DNA of 64,000 nt from Apiotrichum sp. Y4204 (lineage: Eukaryota > Basidiomycota > Tremellomycetes > Trichosporonales > Trichosporonaceae): NCBI GenBank assembly GCA_025531455.1, contig JAMYHL010000005.1:434001-498000 (forward strand). The letters are read 5' to 3'. Shown piece after piece: positions 34,308 through 45,300 of the stretch. A program made the translations under genes and the position numbers. Under the pieces are notes generated by a model. It was not told the DNA's origin. It did no database searches and saw only the letters and a program-made list of their open reading frames with translations. Position 1 is the first letter of the stretch, and the number at the start of each line of letters is the position of its first letter.

Positions 34308-35500
34308 ATGGCGGACGTTGACATGTCAGGTGGGTGTCCTCCTTTACGCCCAACCCACTCTGACCATCCGCTGACATTCAGACCGCAGGAGATCGGAGTG
34401 TATGTCCCACGATGGCGAGGCGCTACCGAGCTGACACGCTGACGCCTGACCTCACATCCCGCTGATTCCGTTCTTGCCACCTTTCTCATCACCTTATCTC
34501 AACAGCCGGAAGCAACGGCCGTGATTCGTCGGCATGGGCCGCCCGCTGTGCGTATTCATTCTGGACAGCTTTACTGGCCGTTTATGACGCTGACGTTGGC
34601 AGCCGTCGAGGGGTGGATCATCATTGTGACGGGACTCAACGAGGAGGCGACAGAGGAGGACCTGCAGGACCTGTTTGGCGAGTACGGCGACGTCAGGAAT
34701 ATGAGCATGGCGCTCAACCGCCGTACGGGTTATGTTATGGTGAGTGGCGAGCGGATGGGGCAGGAGGAAGGTCAAGGATACAGTGGAGACAGTGGTCGGG
34801 CAGCTGTGCACCTGAATTCGGTACTGGTCTTTCTATGCGGGTGGCATTTACGGTGTCACACCTGGTTGCGTCGTACAGTCGTCTACCTAACCAGTCACCG
34901 TGTGACCCCCGAAGGCGCCTTGTGGGAAGACAGCAGCTCTTGTGGAAAGACAGCAGCATGCATGCGGCGCGGTCAGACGTCTCGAAGGATGGACACCTCC
35001 ATGGTGCTTTCCGTTCCCTCCATCGAGAAGATGCCCGAGAGCGCAAGCGCCGTGAACGATGGCGACCACTTGCGGACTCCATTGCACCTACCTGAAGAAT
35101 CTACAAACATTACCACCCTTTCCTATCCGTACCATTTTCACTCCGTCGCACCACTGACACGCAGGGATACGCCCTCATCGAGTACGCGCAGAAGAGCGAG
35201 GCCGAGGAGGCGATCAAGGCCACGGATGGCACCGAGTTCTTGGAGAAGACGATCCACACGTGAGTGCGAGATGGAGATAGAGGTGCATGACGTGAGAGCT
35301 ACCTCTTCTTGGCTCCTAGCTCCGCTCTTGGGTGTTCGTCACACACACATTCCCTGCCAGATACTCTTGCTTATCCCCCATATGTTCTCCTACTGACGCG
35401 CAGCGACTTTGCCTTCGCCAAGCCGCCTGCAGGCGGACGCGGCGGGCGCAACTTCCGGGGACGGGGCCGCGACCGCTCCGTGTCTCCGGGCCGTCGCTAA
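34308..35500 (+). CDS. RBM8A: Exon-junction complex RNA-binding protein Y14/RBM8
   Basis: RRM protein that pairs with Mago in the exon junction complex. Six exons: 34308-34329, 34382-34399, 34506-34547, 34603-34739, 35165-35259 and 35404-35500; 136 residues. The hallmark SVEGWIIIVTGLNEEATEED is assembled across intron 3 and continues with FGEYGDVRNMSMALNRRTGY, then GYALIEYAQKSEAEEAI. The C terminus is Arg/Gly-rich, ending GRDRSVSPGRR. Exon 2 is a micro-exon of 18 nt (six residues). Intron 4 is 425 nt, the longest placed in this window, and holds no obvious nested gene. All junctions are GT-AG and keep frame. Confidence 0.93.
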
Positions 35501-36351
35501 TTTCGGGGTTGTGCGGGGTGTAGGGAGATCGCTGTAGTATGCATGACTATGACAAGTTGAGATGATCATCGTGGGGCGCGATACTGCTACTCGTTTACCG
35601 GGCCGTCCAGAAGCAAGACTGGAATCAAGATGCTACATGCCCCTTGTGGTGGTTAGTCCGCGATCCGTGAAACGCGGTCCTGAGGTGTTGCGGAATGGTG
35701 TCGTTGGTCGTGTGGTGCGTGGTGATCTCGGTGGTACCGACGTTCCGAATCACTTGATCACGGTCAATGGATCAATGGCTATATCGCCTGGGCATGCGCT
35801 ATGTGCACTCTGCATCGTGAACTGTACACTGTATGTATGCTGCATACTGTAAACAATCAAGATAGCGTGGGACCCTCGCAGGTCCTGCAGCTCCCCAGCT
35901 TGCTAGCTACTTGTTTTGATGCAGCAATGCGACGCTTCTCGTTCAGCCCACAACCACGTTAGAATGTCCACGTTAGAATGTTTCCTTTGAATTAGCGCAA
36001 AGGGTGCCAGCTGGTCAGCTGCCCAACTGTCCAGCCAGTCACCCTGTCTCAGAACTCGAGACCGCTCGCCACCCTATCCGGTGGCGCCGATTGACGTGTG
36101 GCTGGCGCTACCGTTCCGGGCCACAGTCACAGGCTAGCGGGGCTGGCCTAGCTACCCCACACAATGTACACAATTTCGCCCAGGCAGGCAATCTGGAAAT
36201 GAGGAGACCAGGGGAGATAGAAGCTTGAGTGCGGCGTGCCGCGTCATGGATCATGGATCATGGCGGTGAGTACGAGAAACAGTGTCAGCAGTTTCAGCGC
36301 AAATAGAAGGAGTAGTAGCGTGGATCACACGGTGGAATCTAGATCCATGAA

Positions 36352-36396
36352 TGGCCTGGATGGATGGCTTGGATGGCCTGGATGGCCTGGATGGAG
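36352..36396. repeat. GGCCTGGAT minisatellite
   Basis: Four to five adjacent 9-bp units of GGCCTGGAT with small variants (one TGGATGGCTT unit). Related units occur near 32232. Non-coding. Confidence 0.7.
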
Positions 36397-37370
36397 AGTC
36401 GCGCGTCCGAGAGTTTCCATCGGGAGGCACGAACGAAACCAACCACAGGCCACAACCTAAAGGCTGGCTGGCCCACGGGAGACCGGGAGGCGCGGGACGC
36501 CCGTACAGGAGCTGAAGAGCGGTGGCGAGTCTATTGTCAACAATCAACAAACACAGTTGCCCAGTTGGTGCAGTGGTGGAAGGGGGCGAGATTCCGGCGA
36601 GATGGAAAAAAGGGCGGGTGGGGAGATGAAAAGGGCGATGCATGCTTATTATGGTGGATCGGGGTGGAGCACACGATCACAGCCTTTTGTAGCACAGCTG
36701 GTATCGATCAGAGCAGCGGAACACACCTCCCATGCCTTTCAATGTCCGTTCCCAGTTCCGACTGCTTGTCCGAGATCTCCTCCTTTTCTCTCCATCCTCC
36801 TCTCCCGCATCCCATCCTCTCTACTCGCTCTCCAACGCCAGCGTCCCCTCTCCCCCTCCCCCAGTCCCCTCTTCTCCCATCCATCCCTGTTTCGTTCCCA
36901 TCACGATAAAGTGTCGGCCCGGCCCTGAGATATCACGGCACCCCCGAACCCGCCCTTGCCACCACCCTTTGCCTCTTTGCCTGCACGACTTGTGCTGCGC
37001 GCTTCTTCGGGCCTCGGTGGACAGGCACATCTCGGCCCTCAAGCTCGCTGTCCAAAGCCAAACTCGCTGCGTCTCGCTGCGTCGAAACACACAACTTGCC
37101 AGCTGTCGTTGCGACTTGTCTCGTCGTTGTCCACTTGGCCATTCTCTGTTCTTATCCTACCCAAGTGCATCCCCGCCAGGTTACAGAACGGATACCGCGT
37201 CGCTCCGCCCACCCCCCACCCAGGCCACGCTCGTCCTGCCCCGGCGTCGCCGCCCGCCCGCACAGACGGCTGCGCCACCAGCACGCCCAGCACGGTGGCT
37301 TGCAACATTGCGACCGCGACGGCCCCCACCGCCTTCCCAGTCTGGGTTGAGATCGTCGCCGCTGTAATCT

Positions 37371-37623
37371 GTGAGTCGTCCAGTTGCAGTTGCCACCGCG
37401 TGCTGGGCTCCTGTATAGGGTGGCTTTGCTCTCACCCAATGTTGTCGATTGCACCGCTCGCTCGCACCGCTCGCTGGCGTTGCGGTCGCGGTTGCTTCTT
37501 GCAGATGCTCCTGCAGCGCTTTGCGGTGGCAATGATCGCTGTCATTGTCACGTCGAGCGCACACACATGCATGTCCACACACATGCGCTGTCACTTTACA
37601 AGCACATAACCTGACTCTCACAG
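37371..37623 (+). other. Candidate 5'-UTR intron of the 37654 gene
   Basis: The sequence GTGAGTCGTCC at 37371 is a strong donor, and ACCTGACTCTCACAG ending at 37623 gives branch site and acceptor 30 bp before the start codon at 37654. The upstream exon would be the C/T-rich leader. This is inferred from splice signals only. Confidence 0.45.
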
Positions 37624-37653
37624 ACTCATACCCATATCCCATCTAATCTCCCC

Positions 37654-39567
37654 ATGAGCTCCCCCGACGAGAACGCCGATGTAGTCGAGCTGCGCACGTC
37701 GCTCGCAGCAGCGAACGAGGCCCGCGTCGCAGCCGAGACGCGCTTGGAGGTAGTCGAGACAGAGCTGAGCCGCTTCAAGGAGCAGCACGCGTACGTCTCT
37801 GCCGCCAAGGAGGCCGTGCAGCAGCAGCTGCGAGAGGAGACTGTCCGTCGTGAGGCCGCAGAAGAAAAGGTTGAGCTGCTGCGCGGACAGGTGGAGCAGG
37901 CGCGGCGGAGCGTCATGGCGCTTCAGAAGCAGGACCAGGATCGTGCCGCCATTCGTGCCGCGAGCGGTGGCGGACCCTCGCCCGACACGGACGACAAGCC
38001 GAAACGCACAAATGCGTACGGTCGCGGCCGACCCCTGAGCGCCATGTCTGTCGCGTCTGATGGTGGCGACACCCTCCCCTCGCCGCCAACCACTGGTCTG
38101 CGTGAGCTCCGTCTCGGTGGCGGCTCGCGCGCACCGTCCATGAGCCAAGTGAGCCAGCGGCTCGTGGCCGAGGCCGCCCAGCCGAAAACCCCCGTACCGC
38201 CCCAATCCTCCGGCCGGCCAAGCACGTCGCACGAGTCTCTCGACGAGCCAAAGGCTCCCACATCGCCGCGGAGCATCAGCTCAGGCAGCAGCCAGCAACG
38301 CCACATACGCTCGGAATCGATCGACTCGGCGGGTGTGCGCCCGAACGCGGCGCTGATTGCCGCCCAGGCCGAGATTAGCCAGCTCCGCCATCAGCTCGAC
38401 CTCCTCAAGGGGCAGTTTGACGAGTCGGAGGAGGCCCGCGTCGCGTCTGACCAGGTCGTCAAGGCGCTGCGCGAATTTATCGCCGCGGATCCGAGTGAGG
38501 CCCCACCAGAAAAGCTCTCTCTGCCGCCACTGCCGACAGACCCCGAAGCGGACGAGGTGGACGAGGCGCCTGCTGAGTTGCCGACACAGAAGTGGGGCTT
38601 TGGGATCTTTGGCGGCAAGTCGACGACTTCCCCGAGCTCCAACCCCAGCTCAGCCACCTTACCTGGAACAGCGGTATCCACAGCGTCGAGCCTCCCGCCC
38701 GCTGACGACGAGACGATAAAGAGCCCGCCAACGACAAAGAGCCCGCCGATGGACTCGTTCTCTCCGCCCCTCCCACCACAGCATCCAATCAAGGTGGACG
38801 AGGATGAAGTGATTGCCCCCGCGCCGGCTGGCGGCCTCGGACGCAGCTTGAGCAACTTTTTCGGCCGCCGGCGAGCGAGCAAGGCGTCGTCAACCACCGC
38901 ATCTGCCCTATCCGCTCGCGAAGCCCTGGCAGCTGCCGTTGAGAAGGACGAGGATGAGGAGTTTGCCTCTGAGGCGGCCCGCATCAAGGCGGAAGCAGTG
39001 AAGGCGGACGCAGCGCAGACGAACGTGGTGAGGGCGGACGGAGCGAAGGCCGATGGCCTTGGCCTCGCAATTGACGGCGTGCACTTGAACCCGCCACCCG
39101 GCCCTGATGTGGAGCTCACTGCCCCGACACCAACGACCCCAGTGAAGAGTGACGAGCGTACCAGCGACGAGGCCGCTGTCCCCGCGGAGCACCCTCGCAC
39201 GCCTTCTCCCAAGCCGTCGAGCACCCACTCGCGCACCAAGTCACCCATGGGCCCCCGTGGTCCGCGCCAATCCATAGGCTCCATAGGCTCGATTGACGGC
39301 TCGCCCAAGTCCGAGAAGAAGCTTGCGCCTGAAGTCGAGGAGGACGAGAAGGACGAGGACGCTCCTTCGCGCGCCGACTCGCCCCCGCTCACGAGCACCA
39401 CCGACGGCGACGACCTCGCCACCCCCGAGGACTCGCCCGTGCCCCGCGGCAACGGCTTCGCCCTCGAGGACAAGCCCGTCGCACCCCCGCCCAAGCCGAC
39501 CCGCGCGCCTGAGCGTGTGCGCGGCTCGCGCCGCGGGCGCGGGCGCGGACGCGGCGCCGCTGTCTAG
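37654..39567 (+). CDS. Coiled-coil protein of unknown function
   Basis: Single-exon gene of 637 residues that I do not recognise. Residues about 10-95 are a long amphipathic helix (LRTSLAAANEARVAAETRLE onward), a likely coiled coil; a second short helix is at about 230-270 (AEISQLRHQLDLLKGQFDES). The rest is disordered, rich in Ser, Pro, Ala, Asp and Glu, with SP/TP sites that could be phosphorylated. Two short aromatic/basic motifs stand out: KWGFGIFGGK (about 310) and GRSLSNFFGRRRASK (about 396-410). The end is an Arg/Gly run (GSRRGRGRGRGAAV). Codon use matches neighbouring housekeeping genes, so the gene is probably real despite low complexity. It may be a trafficking or cytoskeletal adaptor, but nothing proves that. 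Confidence 0.75.
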   Translation: MSSPDENADVVELRTSLAAANEARVAAETRLEVVETELSRFKEQHAYVSAAKEAVQQQLREETVRREAAEEKVELLRGQVEQARRSVMALQKQDQDRAAIRAASGGGPSPDTDDKPKRTNAYGRGRPLSAMSVASDGGDTLPSPPTTGLRELRLGGGSRAPSMSQVSQRLVAEAAQPKTPVPPQSSGRPSTSHESLDEPKAPTSPRSISSGSSQQRHIRSESIDSAGVRPNAALIAAQAEISQLRHQLDLLKGQFDESEEARVASDQVVKALREFIAADPSEAPPEKLSLPPLPTDPEADEVDEAPAELPTQKWGFGIFGGKSTTSPSSNPSSATLPGTAVSTASSLPPADDETIKSPPTTKSPPMDSFSPPLPPQHPIKVDEDEVIAPAPAGGLGRSLSNFFGRRRASKASSTTASALSAREALAAAVEKDEDEEFASEAARIKAEAVKADAAQTNVVRADGAKADGLGLAIDGVHLNPPPGPDVELTAPTPTTPVKSDERTSDEAAVPAEHPRTPSPKPSSTHSRTKSPMGPRGPRQSIGSIGSIDGSPKSEKKLAPEVEEDEKDEDAPSRADSPPLTSTTDGDDLATPEDSPVPRGNGFALEDKPVAPPPKPTRAPERVRGSRRGRGRGRGAAV

Positions 39568-40207
39568 AGACCTCGGTGCAACTGTAGAGTAGAGCCTGAT
39601 AGTATGCAGTGTGTCCTAGGGTAGACTGTGGTGCAGAGGAGAGGAATTTGAGGCGTGGTTCTCCAACGTCAGCCACGCTGCTGGGTGGTCGGGCTTAGAA
39701 GTAAAATAACCGGGGGTGTTCCAGAATTCCATCAAGTTGGATCAGATGACGCTGAGCATGGAAAAGAGAAAATGCAGATGAACAAGCACGTTCTTGATTT
39801 CTTGAGAGTTCTTCCTTTCTTCATTGCTGTGATCCCACATTCCTGTGTCGGAATACCGCTACCCCATCGGCCTCCAGTTCCAGCTCCGACAGGCCAACAG
39901 GCTCGCCCCGCCGTTCTATCCCCAGCATTTCCGGGTTCCATCGCTGCACAGCTACACAGGTCCCGAAGTTCACGAAATTCAATATTCCTCACTCAGCCCG
40001 TGGTTGACCGAATTCGACGAATTCGTTGGCTTGGCATGCCGCGATCATCAAACTCGTCAAATTCGAATTTCTAATTTCGAATTCAGTGTCCACCCGATAT
40101 CGAGGTATTTATGCATGAGGTATCGAAGGCGAGTAGCCATCCCAGACAAGATCACACAAAGTAATCCTACAAGCTCAAGGACGAACACACGCATAACTAT
40201 AGTTACG
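39568..40207. promoter_or_regulatory. ACR3 upstream region with palindromes
   Basis: 640 bp before ACR3. AT-rich compared with its surroundings from 40000 on. It contains GAATTCGACGAATTC at 40010-40024 and the perfect 12-bp palindrome AAATTCGAATTT at 40059-40070, followed by AATTTCGAATTC. These could be regulator sites for arsenite response, but no known motif match is claimed. Confidence 0.45.
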
Positions 40208-41573
40208 ATGGACTCGCCAACGAAGCACGTCTCGCACGACGACGAGGAGAAGGGCCTGAGCCCCACAGCGAGCACCACAAAGGCCGGAATACCCGCCACT
40301 GGCGCGGCGGCCGCACTCGCCGGGCTCGGGTGGCTCGACCGCCTGCTCCCCCTCCTCGTCCTCCTCGCCATGATTGGCGGTATTCTAATCGGTACGTCCT
40401 GGTGGTATATTATTTTCTGACGGAGTAGGTAAATATACCGACACGGGGGTGATTCTCAAGGGCGCGACGCTTGACGGCGTCTCGATTCGTAAGTCGGAAA
40501 CTGAGTCGCCCACTGATGACAGCGATTGTTGTCGGGCTGCTCGTCATGATGTGGCCGATCCTCACAAAGGTCGAGTACGAGCGCCTTCCTGCGATCCTGC
40601 GCACAAGGGGAATCTGGGTACAGGTGGCGATTAGTCTGGTGCTCAACTGGGTCGTGGCGCCATTTGTAAGTCCTCGTTTTTCTCTCTTTTGCCACGCTCG
40701 CTCCCGCGCCTAACACTCCAAAGATTATGCTCGCCCTCGCACACGCCACGCTCCCAGACCAGCCGACGTACCGCACGGGTGTGATCATCGTCGGCCTCGC
40801 GCGCTGCATCGCAATGGTCATGATCTGGAACCACCTCGCAGGCGGCGACGGAAACTACTGTGCCATTCTCGTAATCATCAACTCTCTCCTCCAGATCGTG
40901 CTTTTCTCCCCCATGGCGCTCTTCTTCGTCAACGTCATCTCGGGAGAGGCGTTTCACCTCGAGTACGCGCGCACCGCGCAGGCAGTCGCAATCTACCTCG
41001 GCATCCCCCTCGCCGCTGGAGTAATCACCCGTTTTGCAGTAATGGCCATCTCGGGACGCAAGTGGTTCGAGAGCCGTTTCCTCCCCTTCTTCGGCCCGCT
41101 CGCCCTCCTCGGCCTTCTCTACACGTAAGCTTTCCCAGTGTATTTCTCTAACAGCAGAATTATCCTCATCTGCGCGGAACAAGCCCACCGGATCATCGCC
41201 AACATTGGCGTCGTGTTCCGCGTCTTCGTCCCCATGATCCTGTATTTTGTGCTCATGTGGACCGCCACCTTTGCGCTCATGTACGTCATCTCGCGGCGAT
41301 ACCCTTCTGTCGGGGGATACCCGCTTGCAGTGGTGCAGAGCTTTACTGCTGCCTCGAACAAGTGAGTTTTGGAAATATGTGCCCAGTCACGGTCCACGGC
41401 TGACACTCAGCTTCGAGCTCGCCATCGCGGTCTGCGTCGCGATCTACGGCGTCGACTCGGACCAAGCGCTGGCGGCGACGATCGGCCCGCTAGTTGAAGT
41501 GCCCGTTCTCCTGTTGTTGACATATGTGTCTGTCCTGCTCCGCGACAGGCTTAACTGGGGCGAGAAGGAATAG
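40208..41573 (+). CDS. ACR3: Arsenite efflux transporter Acr3
   Basis: Plasma-membrane arsenite (and antimonite) exporter of the ACR3/BASS superfamily. Six exons: 40208-40391, 40429-40488, 40523-40665, 40724-41124, 41158-41361 and 41411-41573; 384 residues, normal length with about ten membrane helices. Family motifs are IPIVVGLLVMMWPILTKV (partly across intron 2), LARCIAMVMIWNHLAGGD with the conserved Cys157, and NFELAIAVCVAIYG, completed across intron 5. The N-terminal 40 residues are hydrophilic. No ACR1/ACR2-like gene lies next to it, unlike the yeast arsenic cluster. Acceptor choice at 41158 is ambiguous by one codon (CAGCAG). Confidence 0.95.
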
Positions 41574-41925
41574 AAAATCGCTGCGTTAGAGGCTGGGTTA
41601 GTGGGGTTAGATTGGACATAATAGATGTACTCCAGGATAGCGTGGCCCGCATGTATAGTTTTCAGCTAGATCAGGGAGCACGACAACTACTGTGTTAAGT
41701 ACGGGAATGCCGATGAGTTGAGGGAAGTACCGAGGGGGAGAACACAGACGTAAACAGGGCTGGTGTCTCCCAGCCTAGCGAGCCTGGCATCTGCGCCACC
41801 ATGCTCACCCAGCACACCGCCATATCCCTGTCAACAATCCCATCATCCACATCCCTGCACAATCTCTCCTCCTCATCACTCCCCCCACCTCCATCCGTTC
41901 GCACCTCCAGAACGCAGTCACCACA
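41574..41925. other. Intergenic region ACR3 / tRNA-Trp
   Basis: 352 bp between the ACR3 stop and the tRNA gene. C-rich sequence with CATCC repeats at about 41840-41905 precedes the tRNA. No further gene seen. Confidence 0.5.
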
Positions 41926-42013
41926 GACCCTGTGGCGTAATGGTAGCGCGTGAGATTCCAACTGGGATACCTCCTCTTCCTCAAGGTTGTCCGTTCGATT
42001 CGGGCCAGGGTCG
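41926..42013 (+). tRNA. tRNA-Trp (CCA) with 16-nt intron
   Basis: The 88-bp gene folds as a tRNA. The seven-pair acceptor stem is GACCCTG/CAGGGTC with discriminator G. The D arm is GGCG...TAGC-type (G10-C25, C11-G24, G12-C23, T13.G22) and matches an A box. The T arm is GTCCG-TTCGATT-CGGGC with a good B box. Counting from the D arm places CCA at 41958-41960 as the anticodon, with U at 33 and A at 37. The intron, CTGGGATACCTCCTCT, is at 41962-41977, in the canonical 37/38 position. The anticodon stem has four good pairs and an A31-C39 mismatch, which is the main doubt about identity. Confidence 0.88.
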
Positions 42014-42386
42014 GGCGTTCGCGTAGCGAGCGTGTCCTTTTTCGATGGGGAGAGCAGAGAGGTGGATGAGAATGGACGATGGAGACTTCCGAGAAATGGA
42101 TGTAAGCATGTGGACTTACCCGGCGGTTGATCGCTGGCTGATGGTACGGGGGGCTCCTCACACGTGGTGCACGTGCAAAATTTAAGCATAAGCTGGTCAA
42201 GGTTTGCCACTCACACGACACACAATGTTGAAAGGTCGCAACTAATGCACTGACCTCCTCAGCTTTCACTCAGTTCCCACTCTGTGGAAATACATATACA
42301 TGGCACGGCGTCTCCAACAGTACAAATTAAGACTACTGGCATGGTATCTCTGCAGGGCGCGTCCCCTCTCTCCATCCGCTTTATCT
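42014..42386. other. Intergenic region tRNA-Trp / TFC3
   Basis: 373 bp between the tRNA gene and the TFC3 stop codon. A T-run (TTTTT at 42038-42042), about 25 bp after the tRNA, is a plausible Pol III terminator. No other feature seen. Confidence 0.5.
42038..42042 (+). terminator. Probable Pol III terminator of tRNA-Trp
   Basis: First run of five T residues downstream of the tRNA-Trp gene, 25 bp past the discriminator base. Pol III normally stops at such T runs. Confidence 0.55.
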
Positions 42387-45300
42387 CTACTTTTCCACAG
42401 GCGACCACAGGCGCGCGGGGTTGGCGTTCCACACGATGAAGGGCAGCTCGTTGTTGTCGGTGGCGTGCACCGGCGGGAGGGGGCGGTGCGTCGGGATGGA
42501 CAGCTTGCGCGTCATCATTCCCGTGTCGACGAGGTACTGCAGGACGTCGCTTGCCTCGAGGCGGTCGAGGCAGGGCGCGATGCGGGAACGCAGGCTCGCC
42601 TCGGTGATTCCCGGACGGGCGGTGATGGCGCCGACGACGAGCTTGAGCGCACAGTGCCAGTCTGAGAGGATTATGTCGCCCCAGATGTCAACCCAGCGGC
42701 GCGGGGCGGCGGGGACGGGAGAAGCAGCCAGCGCCGGCGCGACGCGCCCTGGCTGGCGGGGAACAACAGTCGCACTCCAGTCGGCCCAGAACTCGCGGGC
42801 GACGAGACAGGCGTTGTCGTATCCCGCCCAGAAAACTCGTGGCTCAAACTCGCGCGCAAGGGCGTCGAGAGCGGCGTCCACTATGTCGACTGTCATACCC
42901 GGCAGCCGCGACATTGCGCCGCGCTCGAGACCTTCAATTCCGGCGTCACGCACAGCCTCGACCACGGCTTCGATCTGCGCATACGTCGCGTCAGTGGTCC
43001 CTTCAGGCCAGGCGACCAGGAGAGGGAACTCGCGAGGCTTGGGGAGAGGGGTCTTGGAACAAGTGCGTGAGGTGGTGCGCGTGACGCTGAAGTCAAACTC
43101 GAACGAATCGTCGTCTGTGGTCAGCTTGTACTATAATCCAAACTTACTCAGAGCACGAGTGTTGTAGGTAAGGCGGTTGATGCGCAGCGTGGGCAGGTCG
43201 GTCAAATCAACATCCAGCTCGGCCTCGTGATTAGACACCATGGTCATGAGCACTGCAAGGTCGCCGCCTGTACCAATGAGCGGCCACTGGGTTGTCTGCT
43301 CGGGGTTGTCGAAGCGCTCAAACGCCGCGTCCACTTCAGCCTCCACATCCGCGGGAAGCAGGTTGTCCGCCTGTTGGAGCCACTGGGTCGTAAAGCCGTA
43401 CATCCTGCCGGGGATCTGGCGCACACTGCCCGAGATGTGCTTTAACAGAATCTGCTCGTTCACCAGCGCTGCTATCTGCGGCTCGTACTCGCTCCGCGGG
43501 GTGTTCAGGACCTTGGCGGCATCCTGCGTCGAGTAGAGCTCGGTCGGCGTGCCAACAATCATCTTCAGCACCGCACGCACAATTCCCTGTGTACGCGTCA
43601 TGGGGAACATGTCGCCACGGTTCTTCTTCGGGTCCTCCCACACTATTGACGCCATCGAAACGTTGTGCAGACGCGTGTCCTCTGCTGCCGTGGTGCTCTC
43701 CGCCAGCTGGTCCATGCTGGTGGTTATGGACTTGAGGTACTCCCACTCGTACGTGGTGACAACGTCGCGGGGCTCCAGGGGCAGGTCGGGAGCACGTTTA
43801 GTGGCCGCCGGCGTGGCGGTCGGCACAGGCAGCTTGAGCAGGGTTTTGTTGACCCTTTCGCGGAGGAACGCAATGTGACGCTTGAGGTCGAACTCAGTGT
43901 GGCTCGTAGGGTTCTGGTCAGGCAGCTCCGCAGAGCCGCGGTGCTGTACCCAGAGGTGGTAGAAAGCGTCTTCCAGGCGTTGGTAGTACGCCTCTTTACC
44001 CGGCTGCTCGAGCAGCTTCTTCAGCTTTGTGCGCAGAACTTGGTCGCCAATATTGGGGAAGATCTGGGTCATGGCCAGGCGGCCGCGATTGTTCGTCCCA
44101 CGGCAGCGAGCGCGGATCACCGCTTCGGCATCCACGATGAGCTCCTCGTCCTCCTTTGTCCAGTTGTGACGGTACCGGCGCAGCTTGACGTTCGGGTTCT
44201 TGACCCGCTTGGTCCGCTTGTTAATGGCCGAGCTGCGCACAGTGGTCGGCGCAGGGCGGATCGCCTGGTATCGGCGTGCGGGGGCAAGGCCGGACTTGAC
44301 GCGGATGAACGACTGAATGATAGCCGTAAGCTCGGCGTCACTTGCAATCTCGCCAAGTCGCGACATTGGGCGGTTGGTCGTCATGTAGTCGAGCAGCTCC
44401 TGGTTGACCTCCACTTCGGCCTTCTCGGCGGCCGCGCGGACACGCTCGTCGTACACCCGGCGAGCCGCACGAATGCGAGACGCGAGCTCTTCGCGAATAG
44501 CTTCCTTTTGCTTTTGGCGCTTCTCGCGTTCTCGGAGGCGGGTGGCGGCAGCCTTTTCGCTGGGAAGGCGGCCGGGGTTGAGGCCGGCGCCGTGTAGCTG
44601 GCGTATGCGGCGTTCGAGATACTGCTCCACATATGACGGCTGGAGACCGTTATCGTACGCGAGCTTCGCAACAGCTTCTTTGTCAGTGACCTTGCGCTGC
44701 CGGGTAGTCATGTCGATAGCGGCGTCCAGATTCTTGCGTTGCTCGGGAACAAGACGAATCTCATGTCTCCAGCGGTTGCGTCCCCGCAGCGTCTTGGGGT
44801 GGTCGATACTCATGTCCAGCACACCCGACACGTCCGGGGCATATGGGAACGGCGGGACGTCCATGCGGCGGACGAATGGCGGCTGCGGCTCAAGCGAGGC
44901 GTGTCGTATCAGCCTCCATATCAAGTCGATCTCCGGGACAGTCTTGGCGCCTGTGAAGCCCAAGCACGACAGAGCTTGGTCTGCTATGTTGTAGATGGGC
45001 ACCACGTCGTGGAGGAGGAAATACGTCGTGGTGGTTATGTCCGTTGCCTTTGCAAAGTGGCCAATGTGGTCTCCCGAGCTTTCGCCGACGTGGACGACGG
45101 CTTCGTCCTCCTCAGCCGGCATGAGCGGCATTATGAGCTGGAGGAAGGCAAGTAGGGAAAGAAGGGTGCGGATCATGGCCTTGGCACCAGAGCTTCCCCG
45201 GCCTGTCAATGCCGCCTTCTCCGCAATGTCCGGGGGCATGTCGCGCAGGCGCATTTCCAGATTTCCCGGGACCTGGAGCCACTGGTAGAGCTCCTCGTCG

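Larger units (their letters stand above)
35501..37653. other. Long intergenic region with minisatellite and probable leader
   Basis: 2.15 kb without a supported protein gene. It includes a GGCCTGGAT minisatellite (about 36352-36396) and a C/T-rich stretch from about 36740 to 37200 that looks like the leader of the next gene. A likely 5'-UTR intron lies at 37371-37623, with donor GTGAGTCGTCC and a CTGACTCTCACAG end. Confidence 0.5.

Noticed and set aside
38391..39494. 367-codon frame antisense to the 37654 gene
   Set aside because: Low-complexity Ser/Gly text mirrored from the Ser/Pro/Ala-rich sense protein; no start context or motif.
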